Positions 27,404 through 36,461 of a DNA stretch of 64,000 nt are shown one piece after another (position 1 is the first letter of the stretch; the number at the start of each line of letters is the position of its first letter). The stretch covers positions 1 through 64,000 of the forward strand of contig JBKHYJ010000125.1 of the NCBI GenBank assembly GCA_046565505.1, written 5' to 3'. The position numbers were made by a program, and so were the translations under genes. This DNA is from JBKHYJ01 sp046565505. Its GTDB lineage: Bacteria; Acidobacteriota; Blastocatellia; UBA7656. The notes under the pieces are model-generated. The model ran no database searches. It was not told the origin of the DNA and was given only the letters and a program-made list of their open reading frames with translations.

Positions 27404-28759
27404 ATGCCTAAGAATCAGATGCTCCTTGGCCGGCTACAGGAACTTCGCCGTCACGTTGACGCGCTGCCCAATGAGGTAGAGGCGTGGAAGGACCGCTCCC
27501 AAAAAGATATAGATATGGAGGCTCATTTCAGTCAGCTCCAGGCGCTCGGAGTATTGATGTCAGCCTTTGAGAAGCGGCAGCGGGCCTTGCTCGATCAGTT
27601 GCAGGTACTCCCGGACTCCGAGCCCGCCCGCCTGAAAGCGTTTGAATTGGTCCAGGAGATCATTAAGGCCCAGAAGATTTGGGATTTCTTCCGCGACAAG
27701 CTGGAGTTGCGTTTTTCACCCGTGTTCAAGGACCCGCTGTGGGTCGCCGACACGGTGGCATGGGATTGTTACAGGCCGGTCCTCGACCGCGCGAGCGACG
27801 AAGGGATACTCGCCAGATCAGAGCTTCGCGAGCCGCCGCTCACCTACCTGACGGCCAATTTCTCGCCCGCGACCTGGGTCAGGGGCAGCCGCCCCACTGA
27901 TGGCCGCAATTATGATCTGGGGGTGTCCTTGCTGCCGATCCCCGTGATCGAACTCCCCTGGGACCATGTGGTGAACTATTGGGAATTCCTTTCGTTAGAC
28001 CACGAAGTCGCCCACGACCTTGAGGCCGATCTTAAATTGCGCCCATCGCTGTTCCTGAGTCTTCAGACGGAGCTTATGAAGGCGAACGTGCCGGCTAACC
28101 GTATTAACGTCTGGCTGGCATGGCTGGCGGAAGTTTTCGCCGACCTGGTGGCCCTACAGTTGGCCGGCTCGGCATTCGCCGAATCGCTTGCTCACCTGCT
28201 GCTACTGCCGTCGGCGATGGTGACTATGTTTAACGCCAACGATCCGCACCCGACCCCTTACGTTCGGATACTGATGAACGCGGCTTACATACGGACTCTC
28301 GCGCCCGGCAGACAAGAACTCGGCGCTCACGCGGGCCAGCTTGAGGCCGGGTGGTTGGAGCTTTATGGCAAACAGCCGCAGTATCAAGGCTTTTTTTATG
28401 ATTTGCCATTTGTATTTAAGGCGCTAATGGACACGCCTTTTGTGGCGCTAAAGAACAAGACTGTTCGGGAGCTTATGCCGTTCACCGCCGCCGACGACCA
28501 GCGGATTCGGGATGCCGCCCGATACATTTCGGATGGCGAGAATCCCCCCGGCCTCATACGCCCTCGCCACTGCATCAGCGCGGCCCTGTTCGCTTTCTCA
28601 AGCCAGCACATGGATGCGGCGGACCTCGACGCCCGGCTTGAAGAAATCAATAATCGCACGGCCGCGCTAGTCCGCCTGAACGCGGCGCCGGGGCTGCGCG
28701 CGGGCGATGACTCCACGCCTCATCAAAAATTCATAGCTCGGTTTGCCGCCTCCCTTTGA
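27404..28759 (+). CDS. Putative zincin metallopeptidase linked to CHAT genes
   Basis: A 451-residue protein (RBS CGGAGGAATT before ATG), not assigned to a named family. The N-terminal ~100 residues are helical and charged. A zincin-type site is visible: H200-E201-V-A-H204 within 'SLDHEVAHDLEADL', followed about 40 residues later by 'WLAEVFADLVALQLAG'. E243 and D247 match the downstream E..AD pattern of gluzincins. No signal peptide or transmembrane helix is evident, so it is probably cytoplasmic. It is the first gene of a three-gene operon with two CHAT proteases (41-base and 40-base gaps). A protease coupled to caspase-like proteases suggests a proteolytic cascade, but substrates are unknown and activity is inferred from the motif alone. 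Confidence 0.6.
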   Translation: MPKNQMLLGRLQELRRHVDALPNEVEAWKDRSQKDIDMEAHFSQLQALGVLMSAFEKRQRALLDQLQVLPDSEPARLKAFELVQEIIKAQKIWDFFRDKLELRFSPVFKDPLWVADTVAWDCYRPVLDRASDEGILARSELREPPLTYLTANFSPATWVRGSRPTDGRNYDLGVSLLPIPVIELPWDHVVNYWEFLSLDHEVAHDLEADLKLRPSLFLSLQTELMKANVPANRINVWLAWLAEVFADLVALQLAGSAFAESLAHLLLLPSAMVTMFNANDPHPTPYVRILMNAAYIRTLAPGRQELGAHAGQLEAGWLELYGKQPQYQGFFYDLPFVFKALMDTPFVALKNKTVRELMPFTAADDQRIRDAARYISDGENPPGLIRPRHCISAALFAFSSQHMDAADLDARLEEINNRTAALVRLNAAPGLRAGDDSTPHQKFIARFAASL

Positions 28760-28800
28760 GGGTATGGCCCGGAGCGTTCTTTGTTGAATAGGGAGTGACT

Positions 28801-30075
28801 ATGGGACCTAGAGAGTACACTGATTTGCTGTTGGCCTTTGCGCAGGACGACTCGAAAGGGCAGCGATTTTCCTTGCGATTGCACCCCGGCGAAGACGATT
28901 TCTTTAACGCCGCTTCCGGCGGCGACCCGTCGCAGGTCTTCCCTGTCGAGCTATCGGCCGCGGATTTATGCAGACAGGTTGGGGGCGAGACTGATTGGTC
29001 CGCGCGCGTCATAGGGGCCAAAGATGGGCTGCAAATCGGCTCCAGTCTTTGGGGCGCGCTTCCGCCATCGGCGAAAGAGCGGATCGCGGGCGCTCAGCCG
29101 GATTCTGCGACGCCGCTGCGCATAAAAATATATGGGTCCACGGGTGACATTACCGACCTGCCGTGGGAATGGCTCACGCAAGGCGCAGGCGTCCCGTTCG
29201 CGTTGCGGGAGAACGTCCGGCTGACACGCTGCATACCCGTACAGTTCCCGGCGCCCCCCCTGACGGTGAAGCTCCCGCTGCGCGTCCTCCTGATACTGAC
29301 CAGCCCGAAAGATGAGAAGCTGCTCAATGCAGCCCAAGAGGTAGGGGCCGTGAGCAAGGGGTTGCAGGGCCCTGATTATGACTTGAGCATTCTGGAGGAG
29401 CCGACCCTGGACGCGCTCCGGGAAGAGATAATGGAAAACCCCCCTCACGTGCTCCACTACATCGGCCACGCCGGCATAGACAACGGGCAAGGCAATATTA
29501 TTTTGCACGACGCCCGCGATATGACTTATTGGCTTTCGAGCAGCCTTCTTTCCAGGATGCTGCCGACCACCGTACGCCTGATCTGCCTCAGCTCATGCTT
29601 CACGGCGCCAAACTACAGGTTGCTGGGACTGTCACGGCTGGCCCACGCCCCGGCCTCTATGCGATTGCCGACCATGATCGCCAACCAATGTCACGTCACG
29701 GGCGAGGGGGTCGAATCTTTCTGGTCCAGCTTCTACCCTTTGCTAATCGAGCATGACGGAAACGTTAATGAAGCTTTCCACTCGGCCCGGCTGTCATGTC
29801 ATGAACAGACCGGCGGGTCCGACTGGGCCAGCTTCGGGCTTGTAATCAGAGACCGGACGGGCAAGCCTCTGCGCCTGGCGAGCCCTGGCCGCGGGGCGAG
29901 CCCCAAGCGGAAAGAAGATGAATATAACGCGCAGTTTGCCGCGCATTTCCTGAACACTATCGCGGAGCAGGTCACCATCCTCGGCGCGAGCGCGTCGAAA
30001 GAGATACTCGACCTCCTCGAAACCGAGAAAGACCGCGCGCAAGGGTTCCTCAACGACATTGCCGAAGATGAGTGA
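28801..30075 (+). CDS. CHAT-domain caspase-like protein
   Basis: About 424 residues from ATG 28801 (AGGGAG five bases upstream); a GTG at 28795 is an alternative. An N-terminal domain, 'GSSLWGALPPSAKERI' with 'ITDLPWEWLTQGAGVPFALRENVRLTRC', is the usual companion of bacterial CHAT domains. Numbered from the GTG, the CHAT dyad is H225 in 'HYIGHAG' and C268 in 'ICLSSC'. The C-terminus (about 360-426) is charged and helical. No transmembrane segment is present. It follows the zincin gene and precedes another CHAT gene of similar architecture, probably in one operon. The predicted activity is cysteine endopeptidase after an activating signal; the target is unknown. Confidence 0.82.
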   Translation: MGPREYTDLLLAFAQDDSKGQRFSLRLHPGEDDFFNAASGGDPSQVFPVELSAADLCRQVGGETDWSARVIGAKDGLQIGSSLWGALPPSAKERIAGAQPDSATPLRIKIYGSTGDITDLPWEWLTQGAGVPFALRENVRLTRCIPVQFPAPPLTVKLPLRVLLILTSPKDEKLLNAAQEVGAVSKGLQGPDYDLSILEEPTLDALREEIMENPPHVLHYIGHAGIDNGQGNIILHDARDMTYWLSSSLLSRMLPTTVRLICLSSCFTAPNYRLLGLSRLAHAPASMRLPTMIANQCHVTGEGVESFWSSFYPLLIEHDGNVNEAFHSARLSCHEQTGGSDWASFGLVIRDRTGKPLRLASPGRGASPKRKEDEYNAQFAAHFLNTIAEQVTILGASASKEILDLLETEKDRAQGFLNDIAEDE

Positions 30076-30115
30076 GAGCGGCCCGCCCGCGATGACATCT
30101 TTGAGGTGATCCGTA

Positions 30116-31912
30116 ATGTCTAATTATGATGAGTTCCGAATTGTTATAGCCCCAGACATCGGAAACGCCGGCCAGTGGAAGGTCCATGTTTCTGACCACC
30201 CGCTCAAAGAATATGAAATCCCTCCCGGCACGATCAGCCCCGTCTTCACGCGCTCGCAGCTCAGGCGACTGCGCAGCCGGCACAACTGGCCGAACCTTGC
30301 CGAGCTGAGAGACATAGGGGGCAAGATTTGGAAGTCGCTCATGACGACTGAAATAAGCGCCGGGTTCATGGCGGCTCGCTCTTATTCAACCACGCTGAAA
30401 CGGCAGCTGAGGGTCAGGCTCGTATTGCTCGGGCAGGAGAATGAAAGGGTCATTGACGGCGGCGTCAGGCTGTCCGAGCTCCCCGTCGAGGCGCTCTATT
30501 TGAACAACATCAGCTTCCTGGCTATCGACGCGAACACGCCCATCAGCAGAAGCCTACAGTCGCAGCGCGAGGAGCCCGCGCAGTCGGTCCCGCTCCCGCT
30601 CCGCCTGCTGGTCGTGACGGCTACGCCGAACGACAAGCCCCGCGCAGAGGCGGCGAAAGAGAAAGAGGTAATACAGAAAGCGCTCGGCAAACTGGCGCAG
30701 GAAGGTGGCCCGCTCGCGGTCGAGTATTGCGAGCCGGCCACGCGGGCCGAATTGAATAGGCGGTTGTCGTTAAAGCCCTACAACATCCTTCATTTCATAG
30801 GCCACGGCGGATTCAGCGTATACGGTAATGACCCCACGCCGAGGGGCCATCTCTGCTTCGTGCGCGAAGACACGGGCGGCAGCGACCAGACCAGCGCGGA
30901 GGAATTCTTCTCCTGCCTTCGGAACACGGAGATACGCCTGGTCATCATCACGGCCTGTTCGAGCGCCGCGCCCGCCGACCCCGACGCCGCCGGCGCGGAC
31001 GCGAGTTATGACGTGGCGGCCTTTGACGGGGTCGCCCAGCACCTGCTCGCCGCACCCTATTCCAAAGTGACCGCGGCAATCGCGATGCAGTTCGACATAG
31101 AATCAGATGCGGCGGTCGCCTTCACGCGAGAGTTATACTCGAACCTCTTCTCGCCCAACAAGTCCATAGACGAAGCGGTCACGCAGGCCCGCAATGGCAT
31201 AAAGTCCGAAGCCGGCTACGGGGAGGGCCACCGCGCATGGGTCACACCCGTACTGTATTCGCGCTGCCAGGATGGCAAGGTCTTCGACCTCGTCCCTCTC
31301 AGGGCAGAGATGGACGAGGCCACGCTCAAGGAGGTACGGAACCTCCAGATCGAAGAAAAGGTATTGCGCGACATGCTCGATTGGACCAAAGGCCAGCCGC
31401 CGGAGGCGCGGAAAGGCATGGCGAAGAGCACAGAGTACGTCCAGAGCAAGCTGAAGGGCATACAGGAAAGGCGGGGCACACTGCTGGGAGAGACGATCCA
31501 GCTATCCGGGGGCGAAGCACACCCGGGCGAGGAGATTGATTTCCGTTTGCACCTGAGGCTGCGCCTGAAAGGCACGATCAGCTTGCTAAAGATCGAGCTG
31601 AATTACCCGGCCGATAAGGTCATCTTCGTGCGCGCGGCCGCCGGGCAGCACTCGGCGGATAACGTGCCCCTGGTGGGCCAGCCCCACGCGGGCAAACTGA
31701 TCTTATCAATAGACAGGGCTTCAGGATTGAGGGAGTGGGACCCTGACAGGTACGAAGTGGCCGTGTTGAGGTTCCGCGTAGCCGCCGACGTTCAAGCGCC
31801 ATGCGTAATTGACCTCGGCCTGGACGCGAATGGTTGCGAGGTGTGGCGCGACGGCCAGAAGGTGGATTTCAAAACACTCGACGGGGTCTTGTTCGTGAAC
31901 GAAAGCAACTGA
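30116..31912 (+). CDS. CHAT protein with cohesin-like C-terminal domain
   Basis: A 598-residue protein with GAGGTG upstream of ATG. The N-terminal domain resembles that of the preceding CHAT protein ('RLSELPVEALYLNN'). The CHAT dyad is H230 in 'HFIGHGG' and C281 in 'IITACSS'. A coiled helical linker follows at about 425-460. The C-terminal ~130 residues look like a cohesin-type beta-sandwich: 'GGEAHPGEEIDFRLHLRL', 'ISLLKIELNYPADKVIF' and 'YEVAVLRFRV'. This is an unusual addition to CHAT and could mediate docking to a partner. The cohesin call is by pattern only. It is the third gene of the operon beginning at 27404. Confidence 0.78.
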   Translation: MSNYDEFRIVIAPDIGNAGQWKVHVSDHPLKEYEIPPGTISPVFTRSQLRRLRSRHNWPNLAELRDIGGKIWKSLMTTEISAGFMAARSYSTTLKRQLRVRLVLLGQENERVIDGGVRLSELPVEALYLNNISFLAIDANTPISRSLQSQREEPAQSVPLPLRLLVVTATPNDKPRAEAAKEKEVIQKALGKLAQEGGPLAVEYCEPATRAELNRRLSLKPYNILHFIGHGGFSVYGNDPTPRGHLCFVREDTGGSDQTSAEEFFSCLRNTEIRLVIITACSSAAPADPDAAGADASYDVAAFDGVAQHLLAAPYSKVTAAIAMQFDIESDAAVAFTRELYSNLFSPNKSIDEAVTQARNGIKSEAGYGEGHRAWVTPVLYSRCQDGKVFDLVPLRAEMDEATLKEVRNLQIEEKVLRDMLDWTKGQPPEARKGMAKSTEYVQSKLKGIQERRGTLLGETIQLSGGEAHPGEEIDFRLHLRLRLKGTISLLKIELNYPADKVIFVRAAAGQHSADNVPLVGQPHAGKLILSIDRASGLREWDPDRYEVAVLRFRVAADVQAPCVIDLGLDANGCEVWRDGQKVDFKTLDGVLFVNESN

Positions 31913-31990
31913 GCCATGCGGACAGGCGCCTTCCGGTATCAGTCGCCCGGTAACCGAACCAAGAAACGGGTACAAGATGAGCTCAGGTAA

Positions 31991-32317
31991 CGAAGTGAAA
32001 ACGCGCGAGCAGTAGCCCAGTTAGAAATGATAAAAAACTGGCGGCGTCAGATCAATCTGGTTGCCCGGCAGGAGATGCTTCATCTGGGCCTTGTGTCGAA
32101 CCTCTTGGCGGCCATAGGAGGCGCGCCTTATTTTCGCCGCGGGAAGTTCGCGCACACGTCGGAGGAGACGGCTGAACAGAGGCATATTCTTTCAAACGCC
32201 TTTCTTAATCTGATGTCGTTGGTAGTCTCGCCTCTTGGCAGCGCCCTGACAAAGCCGCCCGCGGGTTTTGACGAGCAGACCGCGGGACTTAGCTTCGAGA
32301 TATACTGGGCTGCCTAA
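31991..32317 (+). pseudogene. Internally deleted ferritin-like (VioB-type) fragment
   Basis: An open frame with ATG at 32027 (96 residues). It matches two separated parts of the ferritin-like family PF12902: 'VARQEMLHLGLVSNLLAAIGGAPYF' (metal-site helix) and then the C-terminal 'VVSPLGSALTKPPAGFDEQTAGLSFEIYW'. The middle of the family, including the other metal-binding helix, appears missing. No good RBS was seen. It is most likely a decayed remnant between the CHAT operon and the TPR gene; 31913-32432 holds nothing else recognisable. Confidence 0.6.
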
Positions 32318-32432
32318 TTGCTTCCGCAAAAGTCCGTCGCCTGTACTTACCGCCGCGAAAGCCGCGCAGCGGTGGCCGTCACTTTTGACCAGAGGTTAGC
32401 ACCGGGCCTGCTCCGCTCCGGCCTCGCGGTAG

Positions 32433-34124
32433 CTATTCTGTTATTTGTTTACGCCATTCGTTCAGGCGCGCGCTGATTAAAGTGGTATTTCTATCTTCCA
32501 TTTTTTCATAAATCTTTAGCGCCGACTCGCCGCAGGCGATTGCCCCGGCACTCTCGCCCCGCTTACTGAGTAACACAGCCCTATTGAAAAGAGCGTCCGC
32601 CTCGCCACGCTTGTCCCCGGTCTGACGCGCCAGGTCGATAGCCTGGTCGTAATGCGCGGCTGCCATGTCAAGGTCGCCGAGCTTCAAATAGTTATTGGCG
32701 AGATTGCATAACGCCTTGCCTTCGTTGTAGGTGTCGGAAATCTCGCGGAAGATTTTAAGCGCCTTATGATGCGCCTGAATTGACTGATCGAATGAGCCGA
32801 GGTCATGGTGAATTATGCCCATATTCATATGAAGATTCGCCTGGTTGCGAATGTCGCCCGTTTCTTCCGATATGGGCAGAGCTTTCTCATAGATTTTCAT
32901 CGCCTGCTCTGATTGGCCGTACATGTAAAAGAGAAGCCCGAGATTAGCCATCACGCCGGCCGCGCTCGAAGCCTTCCCGAGCTGGTCGTAAATCTCTATT
33001 GCTTCTCCGTAGCATTCCATAGACCTCTGCGGAGAATTCAAGTACGAATAGGCGACCCCTAGATTAGTCAGGGCGTCGGCCACGCTGCCGCGATCACCTA
33101 TGTCCCGCGCCAGCGAGAGGGCCTTCTCCTGGAAATCTATAGCCCTGTGCGCGTCCCCCATGTCGGCATAGGCAGTGCCGATATTCCCGAGGGCATGACA
33201 TTCGCTGCGCCGGTCGCCCGTATCACGCGCTATAGAAAGCCACGATTCGTAAGACTCCGCGGCGCGCGCATGATCCCCTAAATCAGAATAGGCAGTGCCG
33301 AGGCACCCGAGGGCCTGACCTTCTCCCCGCCGGTCCCCCATCTCCCTGGCGATCTTCAAATCCTCAAGGTAATACTCTATAGCCCGCCGGGAGTCGCCGA
33401 GGTCGGCGTACACATTGCCGAGATTGCCCATCGCCTTTCCCTCGCCGTGGCGGTCGCCCGTCTGGCGGAAGATCGAGAGTGCGCGCTCAAGCAGCTCTAT
33501 CGCGCGCTGCATGTTTCGCTGGCTGTGATAAGCGATTCCCATATCCATGAGTGCGTTAGCTTCGCCGCGCCTGTCGCCGATCTTGTTAGCGATTTGAATC
33601 TGTTGTTCGTAGCTTTCAATCGCTTCTTGATATTTGTCGAGCGCCTGGTAGGCGGAACCCAGGTTGCCCAGCGTCTGTTCCTCGCCATACAGGTCGGATA
33701 TTTCCCTGTCTATAATGAGCGACTGCTGCTGGCATTCGAGGGCGCGGTGAATTTCGCCTAAATCCTCAAATGTCAGGCCGAGGTTCGACAAGTGTTTGCT
33801 CTCGGCGAACCTGTCGTTCAAACGCCGCGCCGCCGCCAGGCCCGCTTCTATCCATAGAATCCTTTGTTTTGCGCCGAGGCGTATGTCGGTCAGGTGCGCC
33901 CCTTTCATGGCGTAATCGCTGCACAAGCACGCCGCTTTTTCATCCACCTCTGTCTGGCCCGCCGCCCAGTCTTGGCCCTTAAGAATGTTGGACCATTCCA
34001 TCTCAAGTCTATTCAATGCCGCGGCGGCCGCGCCCCCGCCTTCCTGAAACTGGTCGTCAGCTTCGCTCAATAAGGAAGCAAAATATGCCGCATGGCGCAG
34101 CCGGGCTTGATTGATGTCTGGCAT
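32433..34124 (-). CDS. TPR-repeat protein
   Basis: About 563 residues from ATG 34124, chosen because GAGGAGG lies just upstream; the frame stays open to 34364 but that part lacks family character. After ~100 N-terminal residues it is built of about ten 40-residue TPR_12-type repeats of the form 'GDRRGEGQALGCLGTAYSDLGDHARAAESYE'. These are typical of kinesin-light-chain-like TPR proteins that bind peptides or partner proteins. There is no signal peptide. It is divergent from the CHAT-NB-ARC gene, and its repeats are very similar to those of the TPR gene at 36462, suggesting duplication. It is probably a sensor or adaptor for the CHAT proteins; that link is inference. Confidence 0.82.
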   Translation of the reverse strand: MPDINQARLRHAAYFASLLSEADDQFQEGGGAAAAALNRLEMEWSNILKGQDWAAGQTEVDEKAACLCSDYAMKGAHLTDIRLGAKQRILWIEAGLAAARRLNDRFAESKHLSNLGLTFEDLGEIHRALECQQQSLIIDREISDLYGEEQTLGNLGSAYQALDKYQEAIESYEQQIQIANKIGDRRGEANALMDMGIAYHSQRNMQRAIELLERALSIFRQTGDRHGEGKAMGNLGNVYADLGDSRRAIEYYLEDLKIAREMGDRRGEGQALGCLGTAYSDLGDHARAAESYESWLSIARDTGDRRSECHALGNIGTAYADMGDAHRAIDFQEKALSLARDIGDRGSVADALTNLGVAYSYLNSPQRSMECYGEAIEIYDQLGKASSAAGVMANLGLLFYMYGQSEQAMKIYEKALPISEETGDIRNQANLHMNMGIIHHDLGSFDQSIQAHHKALKIFREISDTYNEGKALCNLANNYLKLGDLDMAAAHYDQAIDLARQTGDKRGEADALFNRAVLLSKRGESAGAIACGESALKIYEKMEDRNTTLISARLNEWRKQITE

Positions 34125-34532
34125 AATGCGCCTCCTCGTTTCCGCGAGAGAATTATTGATGCAAAAGTATTCTCTCGCAATCGCTACATAAAGAAAACCT
34201 GGCCCGCTTTGACGGTAAGGCAGAGCCCGGCGGTGGCCGAAGTCTATAGATGACCCTCTTCGTCGGGGCGGCAGTAACCCGGGGCCCGGAGAATGCCGGC
34301 AGGGAAACCTCACGCTGCTTGCTTCTTGAAGCAAAGGCATGGCGTCCGGCTTTGCACTTGCCATTGTTAACGGATGTGTCCGGGCCTTGGCCCGCTCGCA
34401 GCCCTGTTGACGTTCAGCCTGTCGGGCGCGCGGGCGCTCTTTTTTCTGTTAACATAATCCTATATCATTAGGCCATACTAACGGTTGAAAGGCTTTCGGC
34501 TATGATATCAACACAGGCAACCGGGCACACCT
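34125..34532. other. Divergent promoter region between TPR and CHAT-NB-ARC genes
   Basis: About 400 bases with no convincing gene. It should contain both divergent promoters. An AT-rich stretch near 34440-34475 is a likely place for the plus-strand promoter, but no consensus was assigned. Confidence 0.4.
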
Positions 34533-36404
34533 ATGGCCGATAAAATTAAAGTGTTGCTTCTGGCGGCAAACCGCGACGGCTTTGTTTATGTTCGCCTGAC
34601 CGATGAGGCGCGCGAGATTGATAACAAGGTTCAGCTCGGTTCGTATCGCGGGTCATTTCAGCTCATACCGGAGACGGCGGTCAAGGTATCTGACCTCGGA
34701 ATACTGCTGCTCAGGCATGAGCCACACGTACTGCACTTCAGCGGCCACGGCAAACCTTCGGAGGGGATAGTTTTCCAAGACGAGTCCGGCTTCCCCGTGC
34801 GGCTCGGCGCCGAACAGTTAGAGCGGATTTTAAGGAATCTCAAATCTAACATCCGGCTCGTCTTCCTGAACGTGTGTCACTCGAAAGATTACGCTGAAGT
34901 GATTAGTCAAGCGGTGGATTTTGTCGTCGGGATGGATGGGGCCGTCAAAGACAAAGAGGCCATAGCATTCGCCGCCTCTTTCTACCAGACCCTCGCGTTC
35001 GGCCGGTCTGTGAGCGAGGCCTTTGAGATGGCAAAGGAACATCTCAGGATCAAGGGCCTCGCAGGAGATGACGTGCCGGTGCTAATGGCTAGAGAGGGGG
35101 CCGACAGTTCGACGCCATTTATCGGCGGAAGCCGGGACGCCGAAAGGTCTGCGCGTATTGTGATGCGCCTGATAGAAGGAGCGGCGAGCGAAGATGACCG
35201 CCGCATGGTGCAGGACGGGGTAATGGCCGGCAAGATAATATTTGATGAGGTCGAAAACGACCCCGCCGGCGAAAGTGACCGGCCGGTCGCCTCCGACGTA
35301 CTGCTCGACGGTGACCATTTACATGTCAGACTCGGCCCGGCCAGCTACAAGCGCGTCAAGCAGCGGCTTTTCCCGCCGCCGCCCGGGATAGCGCCTCCTT
35401 TACCGCCCTTCGTTTTCATCGGTCGCGAGGGCGCGCTCGAAGACCTGAAGCGGCATCTGGGCAACCCGGGCGGGTCCGCCGGCAGAAATAATACTACGGT
35501 TGTGAGGGGCTGGCCCGGCGTCGGCAAGACGACGCTCGTCGGAGTCATCGGGCATGACAGGGACATCGCGAACATGTTTCCCCAGGGGGTCCTTTGGACT
35601 TCTCTAGAGCAGAATCCGAACGTGCTTTCTGAGATGGCCCGGTGGGGCGGGGAGCTCGGGGTGGATGATATTCTTCGCGCCCCCACTGTCAATGAGGCCA
35701 TCACCCCGCTCGCCGCGGCGCTGCGCCAGAGGCGGATGCTGCTGATTGTCGATGATGTGTGGGACACGGCACATGCCGTGCCCTTTACGCAGGTCGTAGG
35801 CGAGCGATGCGCGTTGCTTATCACCACGCGGCTGCCAAAGGTCGCCGAGGCGCTGGCGACAGATGACAATAAAATCTACGTCCTGCCGGTGCTGACGGAG
35901 GAAGACTCTTTGAATCTGCTCCGCATCCTGGTCCCATCGGTCGTCGAGCGGCATAAGGATGAGTGCCGCGCCCTTGTCTGCGACCTGGAATGTTTACCGC
36001 TGGCGCTGCACGTCGCAGGGAGGTTGCTCAAGAGTGAATCGAAGCTGGGCTGGGGCGTCACAGACTTGATCGACGAGATTCGCGAAGGGGCCAAGCTGCT
36101 GCCGGCGCCCGCGCCCAATGATCGAATCGAAGGCGGGATGATCCCCACCGTCAGCGCGCTGTTGATGAAAAGCACGAACACGTTGGACGAATTCACGCGA
36201 GAGTGTTTCGCTTACCTCGGGGCGTTCGCCCCTAAGCCTGCGACATTTGACCTCGCAGCAATGAAAGCCGTCTGGCTCGTAGACGACCCGAAACCGATTG
36301 TGCGCAAGCTCGTAGATCATGGGCTGCTAGAGCCCATAGGCTCGGGGCGTTTTCAGATGCATCGCATCCTGGTAGATCACGCCGCAGCGCTTTGCGACGG
36401 CTAG
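34533..36404 (+). CDS. CHAT-NB-ARC signalling ATPase (STAND)
   Basis: A 623-residue STAND-type protein. The CHAT domain opens the protein, with H72 in 'HFSGHG' and C115 in 'FLNVCHS'. Residues about 200-290 are a linker. The NB-ARC ATPase follows, with Walker A GWPGVGKTT at 326-334, Walker B 'LLIVDDVWD' at 403-411, sensor-like 'ALLITTRL' and a GLPLA-type 'CLPLAL' at 487-492. A winged-helix part ends 'HRILVDHAAALCDG'. STAND proteins switch from an ADP to an ATP state when their sensor repeats bind a signal. Here the sensor (TPR) is not in this protein but in the next gene, in the same frame after three stop codons. The likely role is signal-dependent protease activation, as in defence or cell-death systems. 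Confidence 0.85.
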   Translation: MADKIKVLLLAANRDGFVYVRLTDEAREIDNKVQLGSYRGSFQLIPETAVKVSDLGILLLRHEPHVLHFSGHGKPSEGIVFQDESGFPVRLGAEQLERILRNLKSNIRLVFLNVCHSKDYAEVISQAVDFVVGMDGAVKDKEAIAFAASFYQTLAFGRSVSEAFEMAKEHLRIKGLAGDDVPVLMAREGADSSTPFIGGSRDAERSARIVMRLIEGAASEDDRRMVQDGVMAGKIIFDEVENDPAGESDRPVASDVLLDGDHLHVRLGPASYKRVKQRLFPPPPGIAPPLPPFVFIGREGALEDLKRHLGNPGGSAGRNNTTVVRGWPGVGKTTLVGVIGHDRDIANMFPQGVLWTSLEQNPNVLSEMARWGGELGVDDILRAPTVNEAITPLAAALRQRRMLLIVDDVWDTAHAVPFTQVVGERCALLITTRLPKVAEALATDDNKIYVLPVLTEEDSLNLLRILVPSVVERHKDECRALVCDLECLPLALHVAGRLLKSESKLGWGVTDLIDEIREGAKLLPAPAPNDRIEGGMIPTVSALLMKSTNTLDEFTRECFAYLGAFAPKPATFDLAAMKAVWLVDDPKPIVRKLVDHGLLEPIGSGRFQMHRILVDHAAALCDG

Positions 36405-36461
36405 GGCTAACAGGATGGGAGGAGGGTCTGCCGGCCGGTCGGCCCCGCAGGTCAATAGCTC

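Noticed and set aside
34125..34364. 80-residue N-terminal extension of the minus-strand TPR protein
   Set aside because: A strong GAGGAGG RBS precedes the internal ATG at 34124, and the extension is Arg/Pro-rich without family character.
36402..36461. Programmed stop read-through joining CHAT-NB-ARC to TPR
   Set aside because: Three in-frame stops in 57 bases, with a possible start for the TPR gene, make read-through unlikely. The split is reported instead.
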